The notes under the pieces were generated by a model. It was given only the letters and a program-made list of their open reading frames with translations, ran no database searches and was not told the DNA's origin. Positions 26,203-34,647 of a stretch of 64,000 bases of DNA are shown one piece after another; the first letter of the stretch is position 1; every line of letters starts with the position of its first letter. This stretch comes from Fluviispira vulneris (GTDB lineage: Bacteria; Bdellovibrionota_B; Oligoflexia; Silvanigrellales; Silvanigrellaceae). The position numbers and the translations under genes were made by a program. Where the stretch lies: the NCBI RefSeq assembly GCF_014281055.1, contig NZ_JACRSE010000001.1, forward strand, positions 744,001 to 808,000, in the 5' to 3' direction.

Positions 26203-26480
26203 CCTAAGCCATCCACGCGTTGACGCAATTCTAAACCAGTTTTCCAGAATGGAAGTTTCTTTTCTGGGACACCAATTTTCTCACCTGTTTTAGGATTACG
26301 ACCATCATATGATTTGTATTTACGCACAGTAAATGCTCCAAAACCACGAATTTCGACACGCCCGTCTTCAGTTAAAGCTTCAGAAACAGTATCAAAGAAC
26401 ATATTGATGAGTTCTTCTGCTTGGGGAGAAGTAACGTCTGCCTTAGATACGAGGATTTCTATTAATTCACTTTTAACCAT
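26199..26480 (-). CDS. HU/IHF-family DNA-binding protein
   Basis: The 93-aa protein (start at the ATG at 26480, with GGAG 8 bp before it) has the family core: MVKSELIEIL at the N-terminus, VEIRGFGAFTVRKY for the beta arms base, and the DNA-binding arm signature GRNPKTGEKI. The ending VPEKKLPFWKTGLELRQRV is closer to IHF-beta than to HU, in which the arm is followed by shorter tails. It would bend DNA as a dimer. The gene is directly upstream of and overlapping the dipeptide epimerase gene, an unusual pairing. Family certain; HU versus IHF subtype not settled. Confidence 0.92.
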   Translation of the reverse strand: MVKSELIEILVSKADVTSPQAEELINMFFDTVSEALTEDGRVEIRGFGAFTVRKYKSYDGRNPKTGEKIGVPEKKLPFWKTGLELRQRVDGLG

Positions 26481-26600
26481 AAAAGAGGCTCCAATCAAAA
26501 CGTACAAAAGGAAAGGGATCAGCGAAGATCCCGCTTACAGTATATGCAATTATCAATCTCATAGAAACAAAAATTTTTCAAAGTTTTGGCACCCAAAAAT

Positions 26601-28502
26601 TTAAAAAAAATACCAATAAATGCCAGTTCCAACTCGCCAATCTTGATTTTCGAGATTAAAATCAGCGAATATTTTATTTTCTATACGTGAGAAATACTGA
26701 TAAGACAAGGAATTTTCTAAAAATAATCTTGTACGCTCACTGTTGTATGTAAATGAATATCTTTTCATCCAATCCAATTGTGAGGAAAAGACTGAAAAGT
26801 GATTGGGCCGCAACGATATACCTGTATAGACTCCAAAGGAACCTTCAAACCCATTTACTTCTTGGTAAGCAAGATCTGCTTGGGCAAGTGTGTAAATTTG
26901 AAAAATTCCAGATAATAATGCAAAACCTGTTCCACCTTGTAAAAAAGATCGTTCACAACTCGAAAGATAGCCGTATTTATTACAGTCATTATCTTGCTCA
27001 ATACCTGCTCTTAACTTCCAAGCAATTGGATAAAGTGGTGGATCGAGCGAAGGAAATGATTTAATATTTAGCAAATCTAAATTTTGCACAAAAAGTGTTG
27101 ATGACTTAAATTCATAACGCAAAAGTAATTTCATCAATTCTATTTGAGCATCCTTTGCATAACCAGCAGAAGGACTGTCAAGACTATGTAAAACAGGCTT
27201 TAATTCAAAATCAATTGCATTCCCTGCAAAATATGAATAAGAATATTGCGCTCCCAACCTTGCTCCAGGAACACCATATTCCGGTCTTTCTTCAACCGGT
27301 GGATCAATTTTCAATGGTGTAGAAATAACTTCAAGCGATGCTCTCGCCTCCAATAAGTTTTTTCTGAAGAGAGGATATTTAACAGACTCTTCTGTTCCTG
27401 CAAGTTTTTCTTTGAAATCTATATATTCAGAAACCGCATCGAAAACCCTTGCCACACTTTCTTTTGAGAAATAATCTTGCAATTCATTGAGACGATATTT
27501 TTCTCTCAGAACATCTGAAAAGATATCTTTTTCCTCAGAATTTAAAAGCGCGTAACGAAATCGAAAACGCTTTTGTGACGAAGGACGATATCTAACCTTT
27601 TTTACCAGATTTGGAAATTGATTTATAACTCTTAAAGTATCTGCAGGATTCACCCAAAGCATAAATTCGTCTGCAAAGTTAAAATGATCGTTTGCAGTGT
27701 CAAGGAGTGTTAATAAAACATATGAACAATTTTCATCAAAATAATAATAGTCAATACTATTATCACCAATTTCCCAAAGACTCGTGGCCATATTAATGGC
27801 CTCTTCTTGAGAAAGATTTAACTCATACTCCCAAAGATCTCGACTTTCAGAATTATTATATTCTTGTACCTTTACTGAATAGGGTAACAAACTGTATTTG
27901 CCTTCAAAAAGCCCAGTCAACCCTTTATAAGTATACACGAGCATATTATTTGTATCTGGATTTGCTGCAAAATTCACGCCATAATCTGTTAAAGGATTAT
28001 TTGAATGAATAAATCGCAAGAAACTATGACCAAACATACTTGAAGGATTATTTATATAAAAGGAAGAAAAAACAAGCACAACCCCTTTGGGATCGACAAC
28101 TTGAATCCACTTTTCAAAACTTGGACAATTTGTTGTTGGAATTTGATAATTTTCATCATCGAGATTTGCTTTTAACCATTTCAAGCGCCGAGGAAATTTA
28201 CATTTTCCCGATAGATCTCCCTCCTCACCTGAAAAAAAACTTTCTAGAGTCGCATTTAATTCTGCTGAGGGATCTTTCTTACCATTTTGGGATAAATAAA
28301 ATTTTTCTCCATCAACAAGACCTTTTCTCGGTCCAAAATATTTTCTCTGATAAAAAAGAATTTTGCGCCATTCAGGCATTTCAGCTAATTTTAAATTTTT
28401 TGCTTTTTCTAAAAAATATTTTTTTTGAGAATCATCTATAGTAGATTCAATGGCGTAAATATAATTCGTAATTAAAACAAAAAAAATAACAATTAGCTTA
28501 AT
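26601..28502 (-). CDS. DUF4105 (Lnb N-terminal-like) periplasmic/outer-membrane protein, apparent ATT start
   Basis: The DUF4105 core lies near the N-terminus: SSFYINNPSSMFGHSFLRF, then DYGVNFAANPD and YYYFDENCSYVLL. It has the Ser/His/Cys residues of a papain-like fold. The C-terminal half (about 370-633) has alternating aromatic strands and ends in YWYFF*, like an outer-membrane barrel. The first ATG (28379) gives 592 aa without an export signal. The same frame stays open upstream and encodes KLIVIFFVLITNYIYAIES, a good signal peptide. The only start-like codon before the upstream stop is ATT (28502-28500). I therefore annotate 633 aa from ATT, coupled 21 bp after the upstream DUF3015 gene stop. 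A sequence error or local frameshift is the alternative. Confidence 0.72.
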   Translation of the reverse strand: MKLIVIFFVLITNYIYAIESTIDDSQKKYFLEKAKNLKLAEMPEWRKILFYQRKYFGPRKGLVDGEKFYLSQNGKKDPSAELNATLESFFSGEEGDLSGKCKFPRRLKWLKANLDDENYQIPTTNCPSFEKWIQVVDPKGVVLVFSSFYINNPSSMFGHSFLRFIHSNNPLTDYGVNFAANPDTNNMLVYTYKGLTGLFEGKYSLLPYSVKVQEYNNSESRDLWEYELNLSQEEAINMATSLWEIGDNSIDYYYFDENCSYVLLTLLDTANDHFNFADEFMLWVNPADTLRVINQFPNLVKKVRYRPSSQKRFRFRYALLNSEEKDIFSDVLREKYRLNELQDYFSKESVARVFDAVSEYIDFKEKLAGTEESVKYPLFRKNLLEARASLEVISTPLKIDPPVEERPEYGVPGARLGAQYSYSYFAGNAIDFELKPVLHSLDSPSAGYAKDAQIELMKLLLRYEFKSSTLFVQNLDLLNIKSFPSLDPPLYPIAWKLRAGIEQDNDCNKYGYLSSCERSFLQGGTGFALLSGIFQIYTLAQADLAYQEVNGFEGSFGVYTGISLRPNHFSVFSSQLDWMKRYSFTYNSERTRLFLENSLSYQYFSRIENKIFADFNLENQDWRVGTGIYWYFF

Positions 28503-28523
28503 GACCCATCTAAAAAAAAATAA

Positions 28524-29039
28524 TTATATCTGCACATATTCACACGATTGAGCGAGGTTTGATCTTTTAATTAACTCAACTTTTATATTTGATATTATTG
28601 CAACAGGATCGTTGGAATTGAAGATTGCTTTATAGTTTGATTTAGAAAATTCTGCAAATTTGCTATAATCACTCTCTTTACAACCAAAAACATCAGCTAA
28701 ACCAATTACAACTTCTCCACTGCCCTGAGCTACTTCTCTTTGTAGAGAAACGAGATTCGCCGTAACATAATCTTGTTGCTTACGTGCCAAAGCTGTCGCA
28801 CCGCTACCGCAATTCGAAGTACCGCTTGTGATTCCAAAAGTTTGATTGCCAAAAGTTCCATTTGTTGTTGCAGCTAAAACTTGCTTCCACCAAGTACCCG
28901 TGCTTTCAAATATTATAGAACCAAGTCCACAACCTGCCGTGCCATAAGAAGCAGCATATGCTTGCGAAGCGCAAACACTTGATAAAAGTGTCGTTAATAA
29001 AAGAGCATTTTTTGAAACTATTTTATGCAACTGATACAT
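28524..29039 (-). CDS. DUF3015 family secreted protein, copy 2
   Basis: The 171-aa protein has a signal peptide ending near AYAAS. The mature N-terminus follows the DUF3015 pattern: AGCGLGSIIF, KQVLAATTNG, QTFGITSGTSNC, with cysteines in both conserved segments. Two further Cys near the C-terminus (DVFGCKE, AQSCEY) suggest disulfides. Function is not known. An AAGGAG site precedes the ATG. It is the second of two tandem paralogues and lies immediately upstream of the DUF4105 gene. Confidence 0.85.
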   Translation of the reverse strand: MYQLHKIVSKNALLLTTLLSSVCASQAYAASYGTAGCGLGSIIFESTGTWWKQVLAATTNGTFGNQTFGITSGTSNCGSGATALARKQQDYVTANLVSLQREVAQGSGEVVIGLADVFGCKESDYSKFAEFSKSNYKAIFNSNDPVAIISNIKVELIKRSNLAQSCEYVQI

Positions 29040-29097
29040 AGATCTTCTCCTTATTCATAATTGATCGGACTAACTCGAAAATATTATTAATACAAAA

Positions 29098-29595
29098 CTA
29101 TATATTTATCAATGAGCAATTGCTAGAAAGAGTATTTTCATTTTTTATTTCTGCTCTAAAATTAGACAAAACTGTTTTTGGTTCTTGTGAATTAAAAATT
29201 GTTTTATAATGTGTCTGCGCATACGCAGCAAAATTAGAATATAGTTCTGGTTGACAACCAAATAAAGAAGCCAAACCATTTAAACTATCGCCCGATCCTT
29301 GTGAAGTTTCCCTTTGCAGAGATGAAAAATTTGCGACCATATAATTTTCTTGTTTTTCGATTTCTCCAAATAATCCCGATGCACAATTCGATGTTCCGCT
29401 TGTAATCCCAAACGCTTGGCTCAAAGTCATATGATTTGTCGTCATAGCAAGCAGTTGTTTCCACCATTGATTTCCAGAAAAAACCACTGAACCTAATCCA
29501 CAACCCGCTGAACCAACTGCAAAAGCACTCATTGAAAAATGCGACAATCCTAAAACAATTACAAAATAAAAATAATTTTTTAAACTTAATTTCAT
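29098..29595 (-). CDS. DUF3015 family secreted protein, copy 1
   Basis: From the ATG at 29595 the protein is 165 aa with a clean signal peptide (ending SAFAV). An ATG at 29658 would add 21 residues that spoil the signal. It shares with its neighbour AGCGLGSVVF, KQLLAMTTN, QAFGITSGTSNC and the late Cys residues (LFGCQP, SSNCSL), so the two arose by tandem duplication and have since diverged. Role unknown. The order is DUF3015, DUF3015, DUF4105 on one strand with gaps of 58 and 21 bp. Confidence 0.85.
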   Translation of the reverse strand: MKLSLKNYFYFVIVLGLSHFSMSAFAVGSAGCGLGSVVFSGNQWWKQLLAMTTNHMTLSQAFGITSGTSNCASGLFGEIEKQENYMVANFSSLQRETSQGSGDSLNGLASLFGCQPELYSNFAAYAQTHYKTIFNSQEPKTVLSNFRAEIKNENTLSSNCSLINI

Positions 29596-29705
29596 AAATA
29601 ACCCCCAAATTTTATTTGCTACTTTAACAAAAACCTCTCGTATTTTATCGCAAAACACGGGAGTACAAAAAATGGAACGTCAAAATAAAATCTTTTTTTT
29701 ATAAC

Positions 29706-30548
29706 TTATAAATCCCATTGCGAATGGGTTGCAATTCTTTCTTTTATAATTGCTTTATTTTCATCTTTTTCCAAACTTGAAAATTGTGCTTGTGACCTTG
29801 CAAAACGATTTTTCCACTCAGGTGGGAGAAGTTCTTTTAACGTTTGTGCTGTAGGAGATGCTAAAGTTGAGCGTGCTTTTTTTCCACTTGCAATTCCCAT
29901 ACCCACAAAAAAACCAGAGGCAAGTAGTGCTGCCCTTATGCATGTAGCAGAGGAATAAGTGATTAATAGAGAGTCTTCTTTAACTCTTTCTCTTAATTTT
30001 GAAAAAATATTATACGTCCACAATTGAGGATGACTTGCTGGCGAAAAAAAGTCATAACAGATTATATCTGCATAAGGATATTTAGCTTCACTTTCTAAAG
30101 TCTGGACAAAATCTCCTTGAATAAATATCCATTCAAATAATCTTCCATCCTCTAAATTCACTAACAGATGATTTTTTTCTAAACACATTGGGAGAATATG
30201 AGTAAATTGATTTATATAAGGAAACAATTCTTTATTCTGCCATAATAAAACTAATCCCTCTTTTTCCAAATCAAAGCTTACGATTGTCATGTGAGTGAGA
30301 TTTTTATTTGCTAGAAATGCATGAAACATTGCAATTAATTGCGCACCACAGCCCATACCAATATCGTATACAATACACTTTCCATTTTTTGTTTGAATTG
30401 CAGAACTTTCGACATATAATTTTTGTGCTTCCTCGTAAGGTCCTACTTGCCCATGCAGAGTTTCTTGAGTGGCCAAATGACGAAAGGTTGGAATCCCAGA
30501 CTCAGTATAAACAAGAGCATATTTATTTCCAGCATCGTTTATTGGCAT
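29706..30548 (-). CDS. mnmD: tRNA 5-methylaminomethyl-2-thiouridine methyltransferase domain (MnmD/MnmC2-like)
   Basis: The 280-aa protein resembles the methyltransferase half of MnmC, which makes mnm5(s2)U34 in tRNAs from nm5U. The N-terminal PTFRHLATQETLHGQVGPYEEA matches the MnmD opening. YDIGMGCGAQLIA is the SAM-binding motif. YDFFSPASHPQLWT and ITYSSATCIRAALLASGF followed by GKKA match the catalytic and C-terminal parts. It lacks the FAD-dependent oxidase half, so it is a stand-alone MnmD. The start is ATG 30548; a TTG nine bases upstream is possible. The gene overlaps the 3' end of zur. Confidence 0.82.
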   Translation of the reverse strand: MPINDAGNKYALVYTESGIPTFRHLATQETLHGQVGPYEEAQKLYVESSAIQTKNGKCIVYDIGMGCGAQLIAMFHAFLANKNLTHMTIVSFDLEKEGLVLLWQNKELFPYINQFTHILPMCLEKNHLLVNLEDGRLFEWIFIQGDFVQTLESEAKYPYADIICYDFFSPASHPQLWTYNIFSKLRERVKEDSLLITYSSATCIRAALLASGFFVGMGIASGKKARSTLASPTAQTLKELLPPEWKNRFARSQAQFSSLEKDENKAIIKERIATHSQWDL

Positions 30549-31045
30549 TTTACACAAATTCCATCGAGTTGGAGCATATGTTTTTTTGCATCAAACTGTG
30601 ATGTTCTCCGCACACGTTCAAATATTTTATAAATAAAACTCCAGTCCAAATGGATTTCTTCAACCTTTCCGCATTGTATGCAATTGAGCATGACGTGATT
30701 TGGATTCACTTCACAACGGGTATTGCAAGATAAATATTCACCCGATGGAAAGACTTGATGCACAAGGCCAAGCTTCGTCAATGCCTCTAAAATGCGATAG
30801 ACTGACACTTGATCAACGTTAAGGTTATTTTTTGTTTGAACTTTTTCATATATACTTTTTGGCGAAAGCGGAACGGCTGAATCAGCAAGACATTCTATTA
30901 CTGCGAGCCGTGGTTTGGTTATTCGGCATTTAGCTTCTTTCAAAGAGCTCACAGCAATGTCATAAAAAGATTTTCCGCTACAACCTTCTGCATGATGAGC
31001 ATGGCTGTAATTGTGATCGTGGTCATGGAGGTGAGTATTCATCAT
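30539..31045 (-). CDS. zur: Fur-family regulator, probably zinc uptake regulator Zur
   Basis: The 168-aa protein has a His-rich N-terminal tail (HLHDHDHNYSHAHHAEG). A winged helix follows (ITKPRLAVIECLADS, then VSVYRILEALTKLGLVHQV), and then the dimerisation domain with two CxxC pairs (NCIQCGK and ICVKCQ) for a structural zinc. The gene is divergent from a zinc uptake operon and separated from it by a perfect palindrome, so Zur is far more likely than Fur. AAGGAG precedes tandem ATGs. mnmD overlaps its end and is probably cotranscribed. Confidence 0.88.
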   Translation of the reverse strand: MMNTHLHDHDHNYSHAHHAEGCSGKSFYDIAVSSLKEAKCRITKPRLAVIECLADSAVPLSPKSIYEKVQTKNNLNVDQVSVYRILEALTKLGLVHQVFPSGEYLSCNTRCEVNPNHVMLNCIQCGKVEEIHLDWSFIYKIFERVRRTSQFDAKKHMLQLDGICVKCQ

Positions 31046-31076
31046 AAAATCTCCTTTAGAAAGTCTCTGTAACTCT

Positions 31077-31095
31077 ATTGCAATAAAATTGCAAT
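31077..31095. promoter_or_regulatory. Candidate Zur operator
   Basis: ATTGCAAT-AAA-ATTGCAAT is a perfect inverted repeat with 8-bp arms. It lies 32 bp from the zur start codon and 67 bp before the first gene of the zinc operon. Size, symmetry and position fit a Fur-family operator controlling both directions, including autoregulation. Confidence 0.7.
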
Positions 31096-31161
31096 TATGA
31101 AAGAGTGCTCGATGGTAAAACTCTGAGTTGTTTTTATCAATTTTTCTCCCGGAGGTCTCCT

Positions 31162-31716
31162 ATGCTCTCAAAAATGCATAAAGCTTTCATTTTTATATCC
31201 TTAGCTTTGATATCTGAACAGGCTTATGCCCATGGCGCACATGAACATGGCACAGCGAAGATCGATATTGCACTCCAAGATACAGATGGATCCATCTTCA
31301 TAAAAGTCCCGAGCGAAAGCATTTACGGTTTTGAACACGAGGCAAAAAGTGAAGCGGATAAAAAGAAAGTTAAAGAAGCAAATAATATATTGAGAAAAAA
31401 TATTTTAGAGATCGTTCGCTTCGATCCTTCATTAGGCTGCACTGCAACAGAAGATAAAATCACCCCGTTTATCTCCGATTCTGAAGAAGAAAATGAACAT
31501 GAACATGAAAATTCTTCTGAAAAAAAACATGGAGAACACGGAGATTTTCAAGCTGAATTTAAAATTAAATGCAAACAAACTGCAATAGGTTCAAAAATTC
31601 AATTTGCTTTCACCACTTATTTTCCAAAAGTACAAAAAATTATCGTCCAACTAAACAGCGATAAATTACAAACATCTGTTACAGTTTCTAAAAACAAAGG
31701 TTTTATCCAATTATGA
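31162..31716 (+). CDS. DUF2796 family periplasmic zinc-binding protein (ZrgA-like)
   Basis: The start is the ATG at 31162, just after GGAGGT; a GTG at 31105 is less likely. The 184-aa protein has a signal peptide ending near AYAHG. The mature N-terminus HGAHEHGTAKIDIAL is the DUF2796 hallmark, and a second His/Glu cluster (EEENEHEHENSSEKKHGEHG) probably binds metal. The late segment IQFAFTTYFPKVQKI is also conserved in the family. In Vibrio, ZrgA acts with an ABC unit in zinc acquisition. The next two genes encode such a unit, and the gene overlaps the ATPase gene by 4 bp. Confidence 0.83.
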   Translation: MLSKMHKAFIFISLALISEQAYAHGAHEHGTAKIDIALQDTDGSIFIKVPSESIYGFEHEAKSEADKKKVKEANNILRKNILEIVRFDPSLGCTATEDKITPFISDSEEENEHEHENSSEKKHGEHGDFQAEFKIKCKQTAIGSKIQFAFTTYFPKVQKIIVQLNSDKLQTSVTVSKNKGFIQL

Positions 31717-32396
31717 TTCCCATTATTGATGTAAAAAATCTAAAATATTCTTATAAAAAAGGGAAAAATATTTTAGATATTAATGAATTCTCTGTAAATA
31801 AAGGAGAAAAAATATTTCTTTTTGGCCCCAGTGGCTGTGGGAAAACGACATTCCTCAGCACCCTGGCTGGAATTATTCCAGCACAGGAAGGTTCACTGAA
31901 AGTTTTTGGTACAGAGTTTATCGGTGCAAAAACATCTGTCAAAGATAGTATACGCGGTTCACACATGGGATATATCTTTCAAATGTTTAATTTAATACCA
32001 TATTTAAATGTGCTTGATAATATTTTGTTACCTTGCAAACTCAATCCTAAAAAAAGAGAAAACTTAGATAATAATTCCTTGTTAGTTAAGTGTAAAGAAA
32101 TAGCAAAAGCTTTAAATATTGAACATATTTTTTTAAAAAAAGCCAATGAAATTTCAGTTGGACAACAGCAACGCGTTGCAGCTGCACGTGCCTTGCTCGG
32201 TTCTCCTAAACTTATTATCGCTGATGAACCCACAAGTTCACTTGACGCGGACGCAAGGGAAATGTTTTTAGAGAATTTATTTGCACAGTGTGATGCTCAA
32301 AAGACAACACTTATATTTGTAAGTCATGATAAAAGTTTAGCGAAATTCTTCCCAAGGCAAGTCGCACTGCCAGAAATAAATCGGGCTAAAATATGA
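31713..32396 (+). CDS. LolD/MacB-type ABC transporter ATP-binding protein
   Basis: The 227-aa ATPase has Walker A GPSGCGKT, the LolD/MacB-type Q-loop MGYIFQMFNLIPYLNV, signature SVGQQQRVAAARAL and Walker B LIIADEPTSSLD. All are intact, although the ABC signature reads SVGQQ rather than SGGQQ. Such ATPases pair with FtsX-type permeases that act mechanically and do not move solutes through a channel. Its partner is the next gene (4-bp overlap). Position in the zinc operon suggests it acts with the DUF2796 protein. Confidence 0.9.
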   Translation: MIPIIDVKNLKYSYKKGKNILDINEFSVNKGEKIFLFGPSGCGKTTFLSTLAGIIPAQEGSLKVFGTEFIGAKTSVKDSIRGSHMGYIFQMFNLIPYLNVLDNILLPCKLNPKKRENLDNNSLLVKCKEIAKALNIEHIFLKKANEISVGQQQRVAAARALLGSPKLIIADEPTSSLDADAREMFLENLFAQCDAQKTTLIFVSHDKSLAKFFPRQVALPEINRAKI

Positions 32397-33661
32397 TTAA
32401 TCTGTTAAAAATTGCAAGTCAATCATTGTGGAATCGAAAATTATCCACATTGCTAACCATTTTTTCAATTGCCATCAGTATTATGCTGTTTTTAGGGGTA
32501 GAGCGCATACGCCAAGGGGCAAAAGAAAGTTTTTCAAATACAATCAGCAAAACAGATCTTGTCGTTGGTGCGCGAGGCAGCGAAATTCAATTGTTACTTT
32601 ACACTGTTTTTCATATGGGCAATGCAACCAATAATATCTCTTGGAGCTCATATAATAATTTTAAAAATCATCCAGATGTTGCTTGGACAATCCCTTTTTC
32701 TCTCGGTGACAGTTACAATGGACACCGTGTTGTAGCAACTGATGAGAATTTTTATGAACACTATCAATTTTTTTCAAATAAAAAAATTGAATTTCAATCG
32801 GGCAAAAGACCCGAAAATATTTTTGATGTTGCATTAGGCTCTGAAATGGCAATAAAAGAAAATTTAAAGCTTGGTGATAATATAGTATTAACCCATGGAA
32901 TAAGTGATGGCCCTGGTATTATTTTACATAAAGAAAACCCATTTAAAGTAACAGCAATTATAAAAGAAACAGGAACTCCCATCGATAGATCTGCGTTTAT
33001 TACCCTTGAAGGAATGGAAGCAATGCATATCAATTGGCAAAATGGTGCTCCTTCTAATCTAAAAAATAATACGAATTCTCTTCTTTTATCCAAAGAAAAT
33101 ATTAAAATAGAACAGATCACTTCATTTTTAATTGGCGCGAAATCAAGGATCAGTTCTTTAAGTTTACAGCGTGAAATCAATAATTATAAAAAAGAACCTC
33201 TTATGGGCATTATCCCTGGAGTTGCGTTGAGTCAACTTTGGATCACAGTGAGCTATGCGGAAACAGCTTTGCAAATCATTTCTCTCTGTGTGGTCATTGT
33301 TGGACTGATCGGCATGATGGTTTCACTCTATACTTCTCTCGAAAGTAGGCGAAGAGAAATGGCTATTTTGAGAGCAGTCGGAGCAGGAAAAAGTACGATT
33401 ATTCTTCTTTTGGTTACAGAAGCAGCCTTTTTAAGTTTATTCGGTGTCATGTTTGGAGTTTTATTGAGTTATTGTTTAGTAGGTATCTCTCAACCCATAA
33501 TTCTATCCCATTTTGGTATATTGCTTTCTTTTACTTCATTAGATGCTTACGAATATGTTTATTTAATTTTAGTCATTATATTATCGGTTTTTATTGGTCT
33601 TATTCCGGCTGTAAAAGCTTACAAAAACTCTCTTATCGATGGACTCAGTATTAGAATATGA
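32393..33661 (+). CDS. FtsX/MacB-type ABC transporter permease
   Basis: The 422-aa inner-membrane protein has the FtsX/MacB layout. The first transmembrane helix is near residues 15-40 (SLWNRKLSTLLTIFSIAIS), a periplasmic domain of about 240 residues follows, and then three C-terminal helices. The conserved SLESRRREMAILRAVGA loop before the third helix is present. It overlaps the ATPase gene upstream and the znuA gene downstream by 4 bp each. Substrate and mechanism in zinc uptake are inferred from context and the ZrgA-type systems. Confidence 0.88.
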   Translation: MINLLKIASQSLWNRKLSTLLTIFSIAISIMLFLGVERIRQGAKESFSNTISKTDLVVGARGSEIQLLLYTVFHMGNATNNISWSSYNNFKNHPDVAWTIPFSLGDSYNGHRVVATDENFYEHYQFFSNKKIEFQSGKRPENIFDVALGSEMAIKENLKLGDNIVLTHGISDGPGIILHKENPFKVTAIIKETGTPIDRSAFITLEGMEAMHINWQNGAPSNLKNNTNSLLLSKENIKIEQITSFLIGAKSRISSLSLQREINNYKKEPLMGIIPGVALSQLWITVSYAETALQIISLCVVIVGLIGMMVSLYTSLESRRREMAILRAVGAGKSTIILLLVTEAAFLSLFGVMFGVLLSYCLVGISQPIILSHFGILLSFTSLDAYEYVYLILVIILSVFIGLIPAVKAYKNSLIDGLSIRI

Positions 33662-34623
33662 AAAAAGCAGCAGGAAAAATTATCTTATTGATCGCTTTAT
33701 CTTTTACACAAAATTGTTTTGCAAATACTTCTCAGAACACAGTTAAAGTTCAAACTTCGCTACCATATATTATGGAATTGGCTAAAGAAGTGAGTTGTGA
33801 TTCAAAATCTTTTGATATCCAGTCCATTATTGATTTAGGTGTAGATCCTCATACATTTCATATGACACCCAAGAATCGCATTGATCTCGCTAAATCGGAT
33901 GCTGTAATTTATATTGGAGCAGATCTTGAAGCGTGGCTTATAAAAATTCGTAAAAATAAAAATGATACCAAAAATCAAGTCTGGCTTGAACTCAGCAATG
34001 GCATGAACTTGAAAAAACTAAATGATGAGAATGAATCAACTCACAGCCACTCCCACAGCGACGGTGAAGCACATCATCATGAACACAATCACCTTGAATA
34101 TGACCCACATATTTGGCAATCCCCAGAACTGACTAAAGTTGCCCTCAATAAGATTGCTGCAACATTTATTTCACTCAAGCCAAACGAAAAAAGTGCTATT
34201 GAGAAATGCACGCAAAATTTTATGCTGAGAATCGACCAAGCAGTTTTAACCCTCAAAAAAGATATCCAAAACTTACCGGCAGACAAGAGAGTTATTGCAA
34301 CCAATCACGATGCTTTAGGATATTTCGCCGATGCTTTTGGTTTTAAAATCCTTAGCATCACTGGACTTTCTGATGAAGCTGCGCCTACACCGGAAGAATT
34401 GAAAAAAATAATCGTAAAGATCAAAAATCAAAATGTTAAAGCTATTTTTCTTGAATCCACAGGCAACATGCGCAATATAAAAACCGTAGCTCATGAAACC
34501 GGGGTTGAAATTGGGGGTGAGCTTTACACAGACTCTTTAGGTGCAAAAGGTTCAAATGCCGACACAGTTATCAGCATGTGGCAGACAAATGTCAAAACCA
34601 TCCTTAATGCTTTAAAGAGTTAA
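33658..34623 (+). CDS. znuA: Zinc ABC transporter, substrate-binding protein
   Basis: The 321-aa periplasmic protein has a signal peptide ending near CFAN. It follows the cluster A-I/TroA pattern: GVDPHTFHMTP supplies the first metal His, and DPHIWQSPELTK the next. ATNHDALGYFADAFGF and the late TDSLG complete the site. A His-rich loop (HSHSHSDGEAHHHEHNH) between the first two marks zinc rather than manganese binding proteins. Gene order znuA-znuC-znuB follows the second ABC unit without a gap. Confidence 0.93.
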   Translation: MKKAAGKIILLIALSFTQNCFANTSQNTVKVQTSLPYIMELAKEVSCDSKSFDIQSIIDLGVDPHTFHMTPKNRIDLAKSDAVIYIGADLEAWLIKIRKNKNDTKNQVWLELSNGMNLKKLNDENESTHSHSHSDGEAHHHEHNHLEYDPHIWQSPELTKVALNKIAATFISLKPNEKSAIEKCTQNFMLRIDQAVLTLKKDIQNLPADKRVIATNHDALGYFADAFGFKILSITGLSDEAAPTPEELKKIIVKIKNQNVKAIFLESTGNMRNIKTVAHETGVEIGGELYTDSLGAKGSNADTVISMWQTNVKTILNALKS

Positions 34624-34647
34624 CTTGTTTTAATATATGGAAACTAT

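Noticed and set aside
28040-28441. 133-codon plus-strand frame over the DUF4105 gene start
   Set aside because: It is antisense to the DUF4105 domain and its signal peptide, and has no ribosome-binding site.
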